A stretch of 64,000 bases of DNA from Actinomadura rupiterrae (GTDB lineage: Bacteria > Actinomycetota > Actinomycetes > Streptosporangiales > Streptosporangiaceae): assembly GCF_024172125.1 (NCBI RefSeq), contig NZ_JAMZEA010000008.1, positions 535,131 through 599,130 of the forward strand. Reading direction: 5' to 3'. Numbering within the stretch: position 1 is the first letter of the stretch; every line of letters begins with the position of its first letter. The notes under the pieces were generated by a model. The model searched no databases. It was not told the DNA's origin and worked only from the letters and a program-made list of their open reading frames with translations. A program made the position numbers and the translations under genes. Of the stretch, positions 1-7,398 are shown one piece after another.

Positions 1-1
1 T

Positions 2-889
2 CCGACGCTGACCGCCGCGTCGCAGACGGCGTTGACGCTGCGCGCGGTGGGCGGGCTGACCACGGCCGAGATCGCGCGCGCGTTCCTGGTGCCGGAGGCC
101 ACGATGGCGGCCCGGATCAGCCGCGCCAAGCAGCGGATCAGGGCGGCGGGCAGCCGGTTCGAGCTGCCGGAGGGCGCCGAGCGCGAGGAGCGGCTGCGGG
201 TCGTCCTGCACGTGCTGTACCTGATCTTCAACGAGGGGTACACGGCGTCCTCCGGGGACGAGCTGGACCGCGCCGACCTCGCGCGCGAGGCGATCAGGCT
301 CGTCCGGATGGTGCACGCGCAGCTGCCCGAGGACGGCGAGGTGGCCGGCCTGCTCGCGCTGATGCTGCTCACCCACGCCCGGCGCGACGCCCGCACGACC
401 GCCGGCGGCGACCTCGTCCCGCTGGACGAGCAGGACCGCGGCAAGTGGGACCGCGCGCTGATCGACGAGGGAACGGCGCTGGTCAAGGGCGCTCTGGCGG
501 ACACCACGCTCGGCCCGTACCAGCTCCAGGCCGCGATCGCCGCCACGCACGCCGACGCCGCGAAGGCCGACGAGACCAACTGGCGGCAGGTGCACGCGCT
601 GTACCTGATCCTCGAACGGATCGCGCCGAACCCGATGGTCACCCTGAACCGCGCGATCGCCCTGGCCGAGATCGACGGCCCGGCCGCCGGGCTCGCCGTC
701 CTCGCGGACCTGGACGGGGACGAGCGGATGTCCGGCCACCACCGGCTGCTGTCCGTCCGGGCGCACCTGCTGGAGAAGACCGGCGAGACGGACGCGGCGT
801 ACGAGCACTACCGCGCCGCCGCGAAGGCCACCGCCAGCCTCGCCGAACAGCGCTACCTGGAGTCCAGGGCCGCACGCTTGAAACGCTGA
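2..889 (+). CDS. ECF42-family RNA polymerase sigma factor, 5' end missing
   Basis: The frame is open from base 2 and the true start lies upstream, so only the last 295 residues are seen. The visible N-terminus is sigma region 4: a helix-turn-helix around LTTAEIARAFLVPEATMAAR, followed by RISRAKQRIRAAG. After it comes the long helical C-terminal extension of the ECF42 group, with EERLRVVLHVLYLIFNEGY and the conserved NPMVTLNRAIALAE stretch. In this family the extension is a TPR-like domain thought to govern activity in place of an anti-sigma factor. ECF42 genes usually sit beside a YCII/DGPF gene; the only such gene here is 40 kb away (41296-41643), so the usual partner may lie before this window. 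Family assignment is firm; the target genes are unknown. Confidence 0.9.
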   Translation, partial: PTLTAASQTALTLRAVGGLTTAEIARAFLVPEATMAARISRAKQRIRAAGSRFELPEGAEREERLRVVLHVLYLIFNEGYTASSGDELDRADLAREAIRLVRMVHAQLPEDGEVAGLLALMLLTHARRDARTTAGGDLVPLDEQDRGKWDRALIDEGTALVKGALADTTLGPYQLQAAIAATHADAAKADETNWRQVHALYLILERIAPNPMVTLNRAIALAEIDGPAAGLAVLADLDGDERMSGHHRLLSVRAHLLEKTGETDAAYEHYRAAAKATASLAEQRYLESRAARLKR

Positions 890-948
890 CACACCACAGG
901 CCCGGCTGAAACGCTGACACATCACGAGGCGCATAGGCCCGGCTGAGA

Positions 949-975
949 TGTCACAGGCGGCGGGGCTGTCTTGTC
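949..975 (+). promoter_or_regulatory. Candidate ECF41-dependent promoter
   Basis: TGTCACA (949-955) is followed after exactly 16 nt by TGTC (972-975). The published ECF41 consensus is, as I recall it, TGTCACA-N16-CGTC. The site precedes an epimerase gene followed by an ECF41 sigma gene, the arrangement in which these sigma factors autoregulate. The same spacing recurs at 45529-45555 before the second ECF41 operon. Confidence 0.6.
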
Positions 976-996
976 TCAGGTATGTCGAGACAAGAC
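968..996. promoter_or_regulatory. 10-bp inverted repeat upstream of the epimerase gene
   Basis: GTCTTGTCTC (968-977) and GAGACAAGAC (987-996) form perfect 10-bp arms around a 9-nt spacer. The left arm overlaps the proposed -10 element of the ECF41-type promoter, and the repeat ends 22 bp before the ATG. It could be an operator or a 5' mRNA hairpin. Confidence 0.6.
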
Positions 997-1018
997 GGCT
1001 AGTCGGATTGGTGCAGTC

Positions 1019-1945
1019 ATGAAGGTGTTCATTGCAGGTGGAAGCGGGGTTCTGGGACAGCGGCTCGTGCCGCTCCTGATCGCGCGCGGGCACGAGGTGA
1101 CCGCGACGACGACGAGCAAGGCGAAGCTGGAGCTGCTGCGGAAGCTGGGCGCCAAGCCGGTCGTGATGGACGGTCAGGACGCCGCGTCCGTCCGCGAGGC
1201 GGTCACCGGCGCCGAGCCGGACGTCCTCGTCCACCAGATGACCGCGCTCGGCGTCGTCCACGCGGGGACGAACATGAAGTCCGAGCGGTACTTCGCCGGG
1301 ACGGTCAAGTTGCGCACGCAAGGCACCGACAACCTGCTGGCCGCTGCCGAGGCCGCAGGCGTGTCCCACATCGTGGCGCAGAGCAACGCCGCCGCGAACG
1401 GCCCGCGCGACGGCGGATGGGACGGCCCGGAGCGCGACCCGCTGGACCTGTCGTCCGGCTTCGGCCCGCTGGTCGCGATGGAACCCGTCCGGTACCTGGA
1501 GGAGGCGGTGCTCAAGGCGGGCGGCGCGGCGCTGCGCTACGGCTGGTTCTACGGTCCGGGCGCGACGGACGACCAGGTCGAGATGCTGCGCAAGCGTAAG
1601 TTCCCGCAGATCGGCAACGGCGCCGGGGTCTGGTCGTGGATCCACCTGGACGACGCGGCGGACGCGACCCTCAAGGCCATCGAGCAGAAGGCGCATGGCA
1701 TCTACAACATCGTGGACGACGACCCGGCGGAGGTCCGGGAGTGGCTGCCCTACCTGGCCTCGTGCGCGGGCGCGAAGAAGCCGATGCGGATTCCGGCGTG
1801 GCTGGGCGGGCTGCTCGCCGGAGAGGTGGCGGTGACGATGATGACCAAGGCGAAGGGCTCGTCCAACGCCAAGGCCAAGGCCGAGCTCGGCTGGGAACCG
1901 GCTCACCCGTCCTGGCGCCAGGGCTTCAAGGACGTCCTCGCGTGA
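1019..1945 (+). CDS. NAD(P)-dependent epimerase/dehydratase (extended SDR), ECF41 partner
   Basis: This 308-residue Rossmann-fold protein opens with MKVFIAGGSGVLGQRLVPLL, whose GGSGVLG is the nucleotide-binding glycine motif. It has the extended-SDR layout: GYSxxYxxxK-type positions are weak, but the LRYGWFYGPGA and WSWIHLDDAADA segments are typical of atypical epimerases. I chose the ATG at 1019 rather than an in-frame TTG at 971, because 971 falls inside the promoter and inverted repeat. The stop overlaps the GTG start of the ECF41 sigma gene by 4 bp, so the two are translationally coupled. ECF41 factors are classically linked to genes for carboxymuconolactone decarboxylases, oxidoreductases or epimerases, and this is such a pair. 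The substrate is unknown. Confidence 0.88.
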   Translation: MKVFIAGGSGVLGQRLVPLLIARGHEVTATTTSKAKLELLRKLGAKPVVMDGQDAASVREAVTGAEPDVLVHQMTALGVVHAGTNMKSERYFAGTVKLRTQGTDNLLAAAEAAGVSHIVAQSNAAANGPRDGGWDGPERDPLDLSSGFGPLVAMEPVRYLEEAVLKAGGAALRYGWFYGPGATDDQVEMLRKRKFPQIGNGAGVWSWIHLDDAADATLKAIEQKAHGIYNIVDDDPAEVREWLPYLASCAGAKKPMRIPAWLGGLLAGEVAVTMMTKAKGSSNAKAKAELGWEPAHPSWRQGFKDVLA

Positions 1946-3000
1946 GCGTCCACGGAGGAGACGACGCGAACCCCGATGCGAGTTCCGGAGCCGCCCCGGG
2001 GACGAGCCGGACGGAGGAGTTCGAGGAGCTCCGCCCGCTGCTGTTCTCGATCGCGTACCGGATCCTGAGCAGCGTGACCGAGGCCGAGGACGCCGTTCAG
2101 GAGGCATGGCTGCGGTACGAGGCGGCCGGCACGGCGCCCGAGTCGCCGAAGGCGTACCTGTCGGCCGTGGTCACGCACATCTCGATCAACGTGCTGCGGT
2201 CGGCGCGCGTCCGGCGCGAGGAGTACGTCGGGCCGTGGCTGCCCGAGCCGCTGCTCGCCGACCCCTACGACGACCCGCAGCGGTCGGCGGAGCTGGCCGA
2301 CTCGGTGTCGATGGCGGCGCTGCTGCTCCTCGAACGGCTCAGCCCGCTCGAACGCGCCGTGTTCGTGCTGCGCGAGGTGTTCGGATTCGGCTTTCCCGAG
2401 GTCGCGCAGGCGGTCGGGCGGTCCGAGGCGGCGTGCCGCCAGCTGGCCGTCCGGGCGCGGCGGCACATGGACGAGGGCCGTCCGCGCTTCGAGGCGGACC
2501 GGCGGGAGCGGCGGGAGCTGGCCGAACGCTTCCTCGACGCCTTCCGCCAGGGCGACGTGGACGCGCTGGCCGGGATGCTCGCCGCCGACGTCCACATGGT
2601 CGCCGACAGCGGCGGCAAGGCGCCGCAGTGGGGCAAGGGGGTCTTCGGCTCGGCGAACGTGCTGCGGCTGCTCGCCGCGATGTCCGGGCCGCTCGCCGGG
2701 ATCGGCGTCGCGGTGGAGCCGCACGCGGTGAACGGCCAGCCCGGCGCGATCTTCCGGGACCGCACCGGCCGCGTCCTCAACACCTGGACGCTCGACGTCC
2801 TCGACGGCCGGATCCAGGCGATCCGGACGGTCATCAACCCCGACAAGCTCGCCCATCTCGGACCGGTGGCCGACGCCTGGGAGGTCAACCGCGAGGCGAA
2901 CGCCCACCGGAACGAGTCCGGAGCCGGAACGCACCGGAACGAGTCCGGAGCCGGAACGTACCGACACGGTCCCGGAGGCGGAGCGCGCCGCGAGGGGTGA
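1942..3000 (+). CDS. ECF41-family sigma factor with SnoaL-like C-terminal domain (SigJ-like)
   Basis: Sigma region 2 lies at about residues 25-95 (LLFSIAYRILSSVTEAEDAV) and region 4 at about 130-185 (LSPLERAVFVLREVFGF, then the HTH). The linker carries the diagnostic WLPEPL. The C-terminal NTF2/SnoaL-like domain shows DSGGKAP, a variant of the ECF41 DGGGK motif, and NPDKL. In studied ECF41 members this domain tunes sigma activity without an anti-sigma factor. The GTG start at 1942 overlaps the upstream stop (GTGA). At 352 residues the protein is longer than its relatives because of a tail built from a 27-bp DNA repeat (two copies of HRNESGAGT plus a degenerate third). The paralogue at 46764-47639 lacks this tail. 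Confidence 0.93.
   Translation: MSVHGGDDANPDASSGAAPGTSRTEEFEELRPLLFSIAYRILSSVTEAEDAVQEAWLRYEAAGTAPESPKAYLSAVVTHISINVLRSARVRREEYVGPWLPEPLLADPYDDPQRSAELADSVSMAALLLLERLSPLERAVFVLREVFGFGFPEVAQAVGRSEAACRQLAVRARRHMDEGRPRFEADRRERRELAERFLDAFRQGDVDALAGMLAADVHMVADSGGKAPQWGKGVFGSANVLRLLAAMSGPLAGIGVAVEPHAVNGQPGAIFRDRTGRVLNTWTLDVLDGRIQAIRTVINPDKLAHLGPVADAWEVNREANAHRNESGAGTHRNESGAGTYRHGPGGGARREG
2905..2985 (+). repeat. 27-bp in-frame tandem repeat at the sigma gene 3' end
   Basis: Two identical 27-bp units (2905-2931, 2932-2958) are followed by a degenerate third (2959-2985). Each encodes nine residues of the hydrophilic tail. A length divisible by three means copy number can change without breaking the frame. 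Confidence 0.85.
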
Positions 3001-3013
3001 CGCCGTACGCGAA

Positions 3014-3042
3014 GAGCGCGGGAGGCCGGGCCTCCCGCGCTC
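3014..3042. terminator. Bidirectional terminator hairpin
   Basis: A perfect 13-bp stem (GAGCGCGGGAGGC / GCCTCCCGCGCTC) with a 3-nt loop sits between the converging ends of the ECF41 sigma gene and the MMPL gene. There is no long U tract on either side, as is common in actinomycetes. Confidence 0.8.
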
Positions 3043-3060
3043 GCGAACCGGACAGGACGA

Positions 3061-5292
3061 TCAGACCCCGGCGGGCTCCTCGACCGCAGTGGGAACCGGA
3101 GCCGAGGCGCGGCGGCGGAACGGCATCCACCAGTTGGCCTTGCCGAACAGCTCCATCACCGCCGGAACCAGGACGAGCCGGACGATCGTCGCGTCCACCA
3201 GGACCGCGACCGACATGCCGAGGCCGATCTGCTTCACCCCGACGTCCGGCCCGAGCAGGGACGTCGTGAAGACGGCGACCATGATCGCCGCGGCGGCGGT
3301 GATGACCTTGGCGGTGCGGGCCAGGCCGTGCGAGACGGCCGTCCTCGTGTCGCCGGTCCGGACGTACTCCTCGCGGACCCGCGAGATCAGGAAGACCTCG
3401 TAGTCCATGGACAGCCCGAACAGGATCGGGAACATCATCATCGGCACCCAGCTCGTGACCGGCATCGCGGTCGGGAACCCGAGCGCCTTGCCGAGCCACC
3501 CCCACTGGACGACCGCGACGAGCACCCCGTAGGCGGCGCCGATCGACAGCAGGTTCATCACGGCCGCCTGGACCGCGATCGTCACCGACCGGACCAGCGC
3601 GAGCAGCAGGACCAGCGACAGCGCCAGCACGACCGCGATCATCAGCGGCAGCCGCGCGCCGATCATGTCGGAGAAGTCGACCGTCACCGGGTTCGGCCCG
3701 CCGAGGTGGACGGCCTTGCCGCCCGGCACGCCCGGCAGCACGTCGTCCCGGAGGTGGTGCACCAGGCGCGGCGTCGCCTTGTCCTGGTAGCCGGTCGTCG
3801 GGAAGGCCATGAAGACGGCGGCCTGCCCGTCCTTGCTGACCCGCGGCGGCGTGACGTAGGCGACGCCCTCGGTCTTCGAGACCGCCTGGACGATCGGGCG
3901 CAGGTCGGCGTCGCGGGACGCGATCGGCGTGGCGAAGACGAACGGCGCGCCGTAACCGGGCCCGAAGCCTTCGGACAGGATGCGGTACGAGACGTAGCTG
4001 CTGCGGTCGTGCGGCTGGACGCTGGCGTCCGGCAGGCTCAGCCGCATCGACAGCGCGGGCGCCGCGAGGACGAGCAGCCCCGCCGTGGCCAGCGCGGCCG
4101 CGACCCACGGCCGCCGCTGCACCAGCGCCGCCCACCGCTCCGCCGCCGTCCGTCGGGCGTGCCCCCGCCCCTGCCCGTCCACGACGCCCTGCACGGCCTC
4201 GGAGGCCGGGACGTTCGCCGCGGCCTGGGCGTTCCGGGCGCGCTCGGCGCGGGTGGTCCGGCGGGGCAGGCGCAGGGAGTTGATCTTGTAGCCGGCGAAG
4301 CCCAGGAAGGCGGGCAGCAGCGTCACGGCCGCGACCATCGTGACCAGGACGGTCACCGACGCGGCGATCGCGACGCCGGTCATCAGCCGCTGCCCCATCG
4401 CGACCAGGCCGAGGAGCGCGATCACGACGGTCGTCCCGGCGAACAGCACCGCGTGCCCGGCGGTCGTGATGGCCCTGACCGTGGCGGCCTCGGGCAGGTC
4501 GCCGTCCTTCAGCGCCTCCTTGAAGCGGGTCACGATGAACAGCGCGTAGTCGATGCCGACGCCGAGGCCGATCAGCGCGGACACGACCACGGTGAAGTCC
4601 GGCGCGGGGAAGATGTACCCGACCAGCTTCATCAGCGCGATGCCGCCGACGATCGCCATCAGCGCGGTCACGATCGGCAGGCCCATCGCGACCAGCGAGC
4701 CGAACGCGATGAACAGGATCACCGCCGCGGCGAGCACGCCGACGCTCTCGCCGGCGCCCTGCCCGGGCGTCTCGGCCTTCTCGGCGTTGTCGCCGCCGAG
4801 GCCGAGCGTCACGCCGCCGCCGGACGCGTCCTTGACCGCCGTCACCAGCGACCGCACGTCGCCGATCTTGACGTTCTGGCTGGTCAGCGGGATGGTCGTG
4901 CGCGCGATTCGGCGGTCCTTGGTGACCAGTGCCGGGTCCCGGTAGGGCGAGACGATCGGGCCGGTGGCGGGCGAGGCGTCCAGCTCGGCGACGAGCTTGT
5001 CGATCTTCTGCTTGGCGGCCGGGTCGTCGATGCCCCGGTCCGCCTTGATGGCGAGGGTGAGCGTGTCGCCCTGCTGCTCGGGGAAATGCTTTTCGATGAG
5101 TTTCTGCGCCCGTGCGGATTCGGACGCGTTGCCGGAGAAATCGTTGTCGGACGCGGCGCCGAAGCCGAAACCGGCGAACGCCACCGCGATCACCCCGGCG
5201 ACCCAGAGCAGCAGGACCAGGCGTCTGCGCCGGTGGCAGAAGCGGGCGAGCCCGGCGAGGAAACCGTCCTCGCGGGCCTTCTCGGTCGTCAT
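3061..5292 (-). CDS. MMPL/RND-superfamily membrane transporter
   Basis: The 743-residue protein has an N-terminal transmembrane helix (RRRRLVLLLWVAGVIAVAFA), a large extracytoplasmic loop, a first block of about five helices (ILFIAFGSLVAMGLPIVTAL, then GLGVGIDYALFIVTRFKEAL), a second loop and a second block (GLSMDYEVFLISRVREEYVR). The paired DYALF and DYEVF motifs in the helix-4 equivalents are the MMPL proton-relay signature. MMPL proteins export lipids or hydrophobic compounds using proton-motive force. I chose the ATG at 5292, which has AGGAG six bases upstream; an in-frame TTG at 5298 would have no room for it. The gene diverges from a two-component system, which may control it. The substrate cannot be inferred. 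Confidence 0.92.
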   Translation of the reverse strand: MTTEKAREDGFLAGLARFCHRRRRLVLLLWVAGVIAVAFAGFGFGAASDNDFSGNASESARAQKLIEKHFPEQQGDTLTLAIKADRGIDDPAAKQKIDKLVAELDASPATGPIVSPYRDPALVTKDRRIARTTIPLTSQNVKIGDVRSLVTAVKDASGGGVTLGLGGDNAEKAETPGQGAGESVGVLAAAVILFIAFGSLVAMGLPIVTALMAIVGGIALMKLVGYIFPAPDFTVVVSALIGLGVGIDYALFIVTRFKEALKDGDLPEAATVRAITTAGHAVLFAGTTVVIALLGLVAMGQRLMTGVAIAASVTVLVTMVAAVTLLPAFLGFAGYKINSLRLPRRTTRAERARNAQAAANVPASEAVQGVVDGQGRGHARRTAAERWAALVQRRPWVAAALATAGLLVLAAPALSMRLSLPDASVQPHDRSSYVSYRILSEGFGPGYGAPFVFATPIASRDADLRPIVQAVSKTEGVAYVTPPRVSKDGQAAVFMAFPTTGYQDKATPRLVHHLRDDVLPGVPGGKAVHLGGPNPVTVDFSDMIGARLPLMIAVVLALSLVLLLALVRSVTIAVQAAVMNLLSIGAAYGVLVAVVQWGWLGKALGFPTAMPVTSWVPMMMFPILFGLSMDYEVFLISRVREEYVRTGDTRTAVSHGLARTAKVITAAAAIMVAVFTTSLLGPDVGVKQIGLGMSVAVLVDATIVRLVLVPAVMELFGKANWWMPFRRRASAPVPTAVEEPAGV

Positions 5293-5438
5293 CGTCAACT
5301 CCTGAGCAGTCGTTCGTCACGGCTGGACGGAATTGATGATTCCGGCCGGATCCGCGCGGCGCGTCCGCCCGGCGAAGGCAATGTGCGCTACGTCCGGCGG
5401 CGCAATTCACGCGCCTTTCTGCTGCGGACGATGTGGAT

Positions 5439-5456
5439 CTACTGCGGGCGCAGTAG
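5439..5456. promoter_or_regulatory. 18-bp palindrome between the MMPL and histidine kinase genes
   Basis: CTACTGCG-GG-CGCAGTAG is a perfect 8-2-8 dyad lying 59 bp before the kinase start and 147 bp before the MMPL start. It is a plausible binding site for the adjacent LuxR-type response regulator or another dimeric regulator. Confidence 0.6.
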
Positions 5457-5514
5457 CGGACCGCTCGTCCGCGCGCAGGAGGTGGCCGCGCCGGGATGCG
5501 GCTAGGTTGCGGCT

Positions 5515-6663
5515 ATGCGTACCGGACTGGCGGCTTTGAGCACTGGAACGTCCGCCGTCTGGGCCCGGGGCAGGGACTGGATCATCGCGGTCTGCCTGGC
5601 GGGGGCCCTCCTGACCACCGCGTTCGCCCAGGGACGTCCCGCGACCGCCCTGGAGATCCTCGGCTACGCGCTGATCGGCGGCAGCGGCCTCGCGCTGGCG
5701 TTCGTCCGCAAGGCCCCGGTGGTCGTCCTCGGCGTGACGTGGGTGTGCGTGGCGGGCTACCAGGCGCTCGGGTGCGAGGTGCCCGCGGTGGCGTTCCTGT
5801 TCGCGGTGTACGCGGCCGTCCGGGCGGGGCATCACGCGGTCTCGGTCGCGGCGAGCGTGACGCTGCTGCTCACGCTGCCGCTCGCGGCCCTGCTCGCCCC
5901 GCGCGGCTGGTCGCTGGCCGAGGCGGTCGCGCAGGCCCGCGGCGTCCTGGAGATCGCGTGGCTGATCGCCGCCGGGGCCGCCGGGGTGGCGCTGCGGCAG
6001 GCCGAGCGGCGCGCGGACGAGGCGGAGCGCACCCGCGAGGAGACCGCCCGGCTGCGCGCGAGCGAGGAGCGCCTGCACATCGCGCGCGAGCTGCACGACT
6101 CGCTCACCCACCAGATCTCGATCATCAAGGTGCAGGCCGGGGTGGCGGTGCACCTGGCCCGCAAGCGCGGCGAGGAGGTGCCCGCGGCGCTGCTCGCGAT
6201 CCAGGAGGCCGGACGGGAGGCGACCCGCGAGCTGCGCGCGACCCTGGAGACGCTGCGGGACGACGCGGCCACCCCGCCGCACGGTCTCGACCACGTCTCC
6301 GACCTGGTCGAACGCGCCCGCGGGACGGGCCTGGCGACGACCCTGACGATCGAGGGCCAGCGGCACGACGTCCCGACCGAGGTGGACCGGACGGCCTACC
6401 GGATCGTCCAGGAGTCCCTGACGAACACCGCCCGGCACGCCGCCGCGACGACCGCGTCCATCGTGATCGACTACCGTCCGGGGATGCTCGCGATCAGGGT
6501 GGACGACGACGGCAGGGCGACGCCGGGCCACGCGCCCGTCCCGGGTGTCGGACTGCTCGGCATGCGCGAGCGCGTGACCGCCCTCGGCGGCCGCCTGCGC
6601 GCCGAACCCCGAGGCGAAGGTGGCTTCACCGTCCAGGCCGAACTCCCCGTAGGCCCCGCATGA
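5515..6663 (+). CDS. Sensor histidine kinase, NarL/DesK type (HisKA_3)
   Basis: The N-terminal half (about residues 15-165) is a membrane sensor with five or six hydrophobic helices. It is followed by a short charged coiled stretch and the dimerisation helix ARELHDSLTHQISII, in which His194 is the expected phosphorylation site. The HATPase domain follows (about 265-380) with an N box around RIVQESLTNTARHA, a G1-like RVDDDG and GVGLLGMRERVTALGG. The enzyme should autophosphorylate and pass the phosphate to the response regulator encoded 66 bp downstream. Its short extracytoplasmic loops suggest a signal sensed in the membrane. The MMPL transporter diverges upstream, a common pairing for drug- or lipid-stress systems. 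Confidence 0.93.
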   Translation: MRTGLAALSTGTSAVWARGRDWIIAVCLAGALLTTAFAQGRPATALEILGYALIGGSGLALAFVRKAPVVVLGVTWVCVAGYQALGCEVPAVAFLFAVYAAVRAGHHAVSVAASVTLLLTLPLAALLAPRGWSLAEAVAQARGVLEIAWLIAAGAAGVALRQAERRADEAERTREETARLRASEERLHIARELHDSLTHQISIIKVQAGVAVHLARKRGEEVPAALLAIQEAGREATRELRATLETLRDDAATPPHGLDHVSDLVERARGTGLATTLTIEGQRHDVPTEVDRTAYRIVQESLTNTARHAAATTASIVIDYRPGMLAIRVDDDGRATPGHAPVPGVGLLGMRERVTALGGRLRAEPRGEGGFTVQAELPVGPA

Positions 6664-6670
6664 CCCGCGA

Positions 6671-6746
6671 GCAGGACGAGCGGCCGGTGAGGTCTTCGTG
6701 ATCCGTGTGCAGGACGAGCGGTTGGTGGCGTGCTCGTGATCCGGGT
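6671..6746 (+). repeat. 38-bp imperfect tandem duplication carrying the response-regulator start
   Basis: Unit 1 (6671-6708) and unit 2 (6709-6746) begin with GCAGGACGAGCGG and match at about 31 of 38 positions. Each contains GTGATCCG(T/G)GT, the start region of the response regulator. Because 38 is not a multiple of three, only the second copy is in frame with the gene. Confidence 0.85.
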
Positions 6747-7398
6747 GCTTCTGGTGGACGATCAGCCATTGCTGCGCGGCGGGTTCCGGGCGCTGCTCGA
6801 TGCCGAGGACGACATCGAGGTGGTGGCCGAGGCGGCGGACGGCGCGGAGGGGCACGCGCTCGCCCGCGAGACGCTGCCCGACGTCGCGCTCGTGGACATC
6901 CAGATGCCCGTCCTGGACGGCATCGAGACGACCCGGCGGATCGCGGCGGATCCGGCGCTGGCCGGGGTGCACGTGGTCATCCTGACCAACTACGGCTTCG
7001 ACGAGTACGTCTTCAACGCGCTGCGCGCCGGGGCCGCGGGCTTCCTGGTCAAGGACATCGAGCCGGAGGACCTCCTGCACTCGGTGCGGGTCGCGGCGCG
7101 CGGGGACGCGCTGCTCGCGCCGTCCATCACCCGGCGGCTGATCGGCCAGTACGTCGCGCGGCCGCCCCGGACGGGCGCCGGGACGGGCCTGGACGAGCTG
7201 ACCAACCGCGAGCGCGAGGCGGTCGCGCTGGTCGCGCAGGGGCTGTCGAACGACGAGATCGCGGTCCGCATGGCGATCAGCCCGGTGACCGCGAAGACGC
7301 ACGTCAACCGGGCGATGATCAAGCTGCACGCGCGGGACCGCGCGCAGCTGGTCGTGCTGGCCTACGAGTCCGGCCTGGTGGCGCCCCGGACGTCCTGA
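6730..7398 (+). CDS. LuxR/NarL-family response regulator
   Basis: The receiver domain occupies residues 1-125, with acidic pair Asp10/Asp11, phospho-acceptor Asp56 in LVDIQMPVLDG, the conserved Thr in VILTN and Lys in FLVKD. The LuxR helix-turn-helix follows (about 155-215, LTNREREAVALVAQGLSNDEIA). It is the cognate partner of the kinase just upstream. The start is GTG at 6730 or GTG at 6736; neither has a strong ribosome site, and the region is a tandem duplication. The 3' end overlaps the convergent regulator gene by 37 bp. Confidence 0.94.
   Translation: MLVIRVLLVDDQPLLRGGFRALLDAEDDIEVVAEAADGAEGHALARETLPDVALVDIQMPVLDGIETTRRIAADPALAGVHVVILTNYGFDEYVFNALRAGAAGFLVKDIEPEDLLHSVRVAARGDALLAPSITRRLIGQYVARPPRTGAGTGLDELTNREREAVALVAQGLSNDEIAVRMAISPVTAKTHVNRAMIKLHARDRAQLVVLAYESGLVAPRTS

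Noticed and set aside
2..889. ECF42 sigma and the YCII gene at 41296 as one functional unit
   Set aside because: They are 40 kb apart with no shared promoter signal; the usual partner of the sigma gene is more likely just outside the window.
968..996. A rho-independent terminator after the ECF42 gene
   Set aside because: The inverted repeat has moderate GC, no U tract, and overlaps promoter-like elements close to the next start codon.
2885..5410. An 841-codon minus-strand frame over the MMPL gene
   Set aside because: It is Arg/Ala/Gly-rich shadow sequence; the frame at 3061-5292 has the helices and DY motifs of MMPL proteins.
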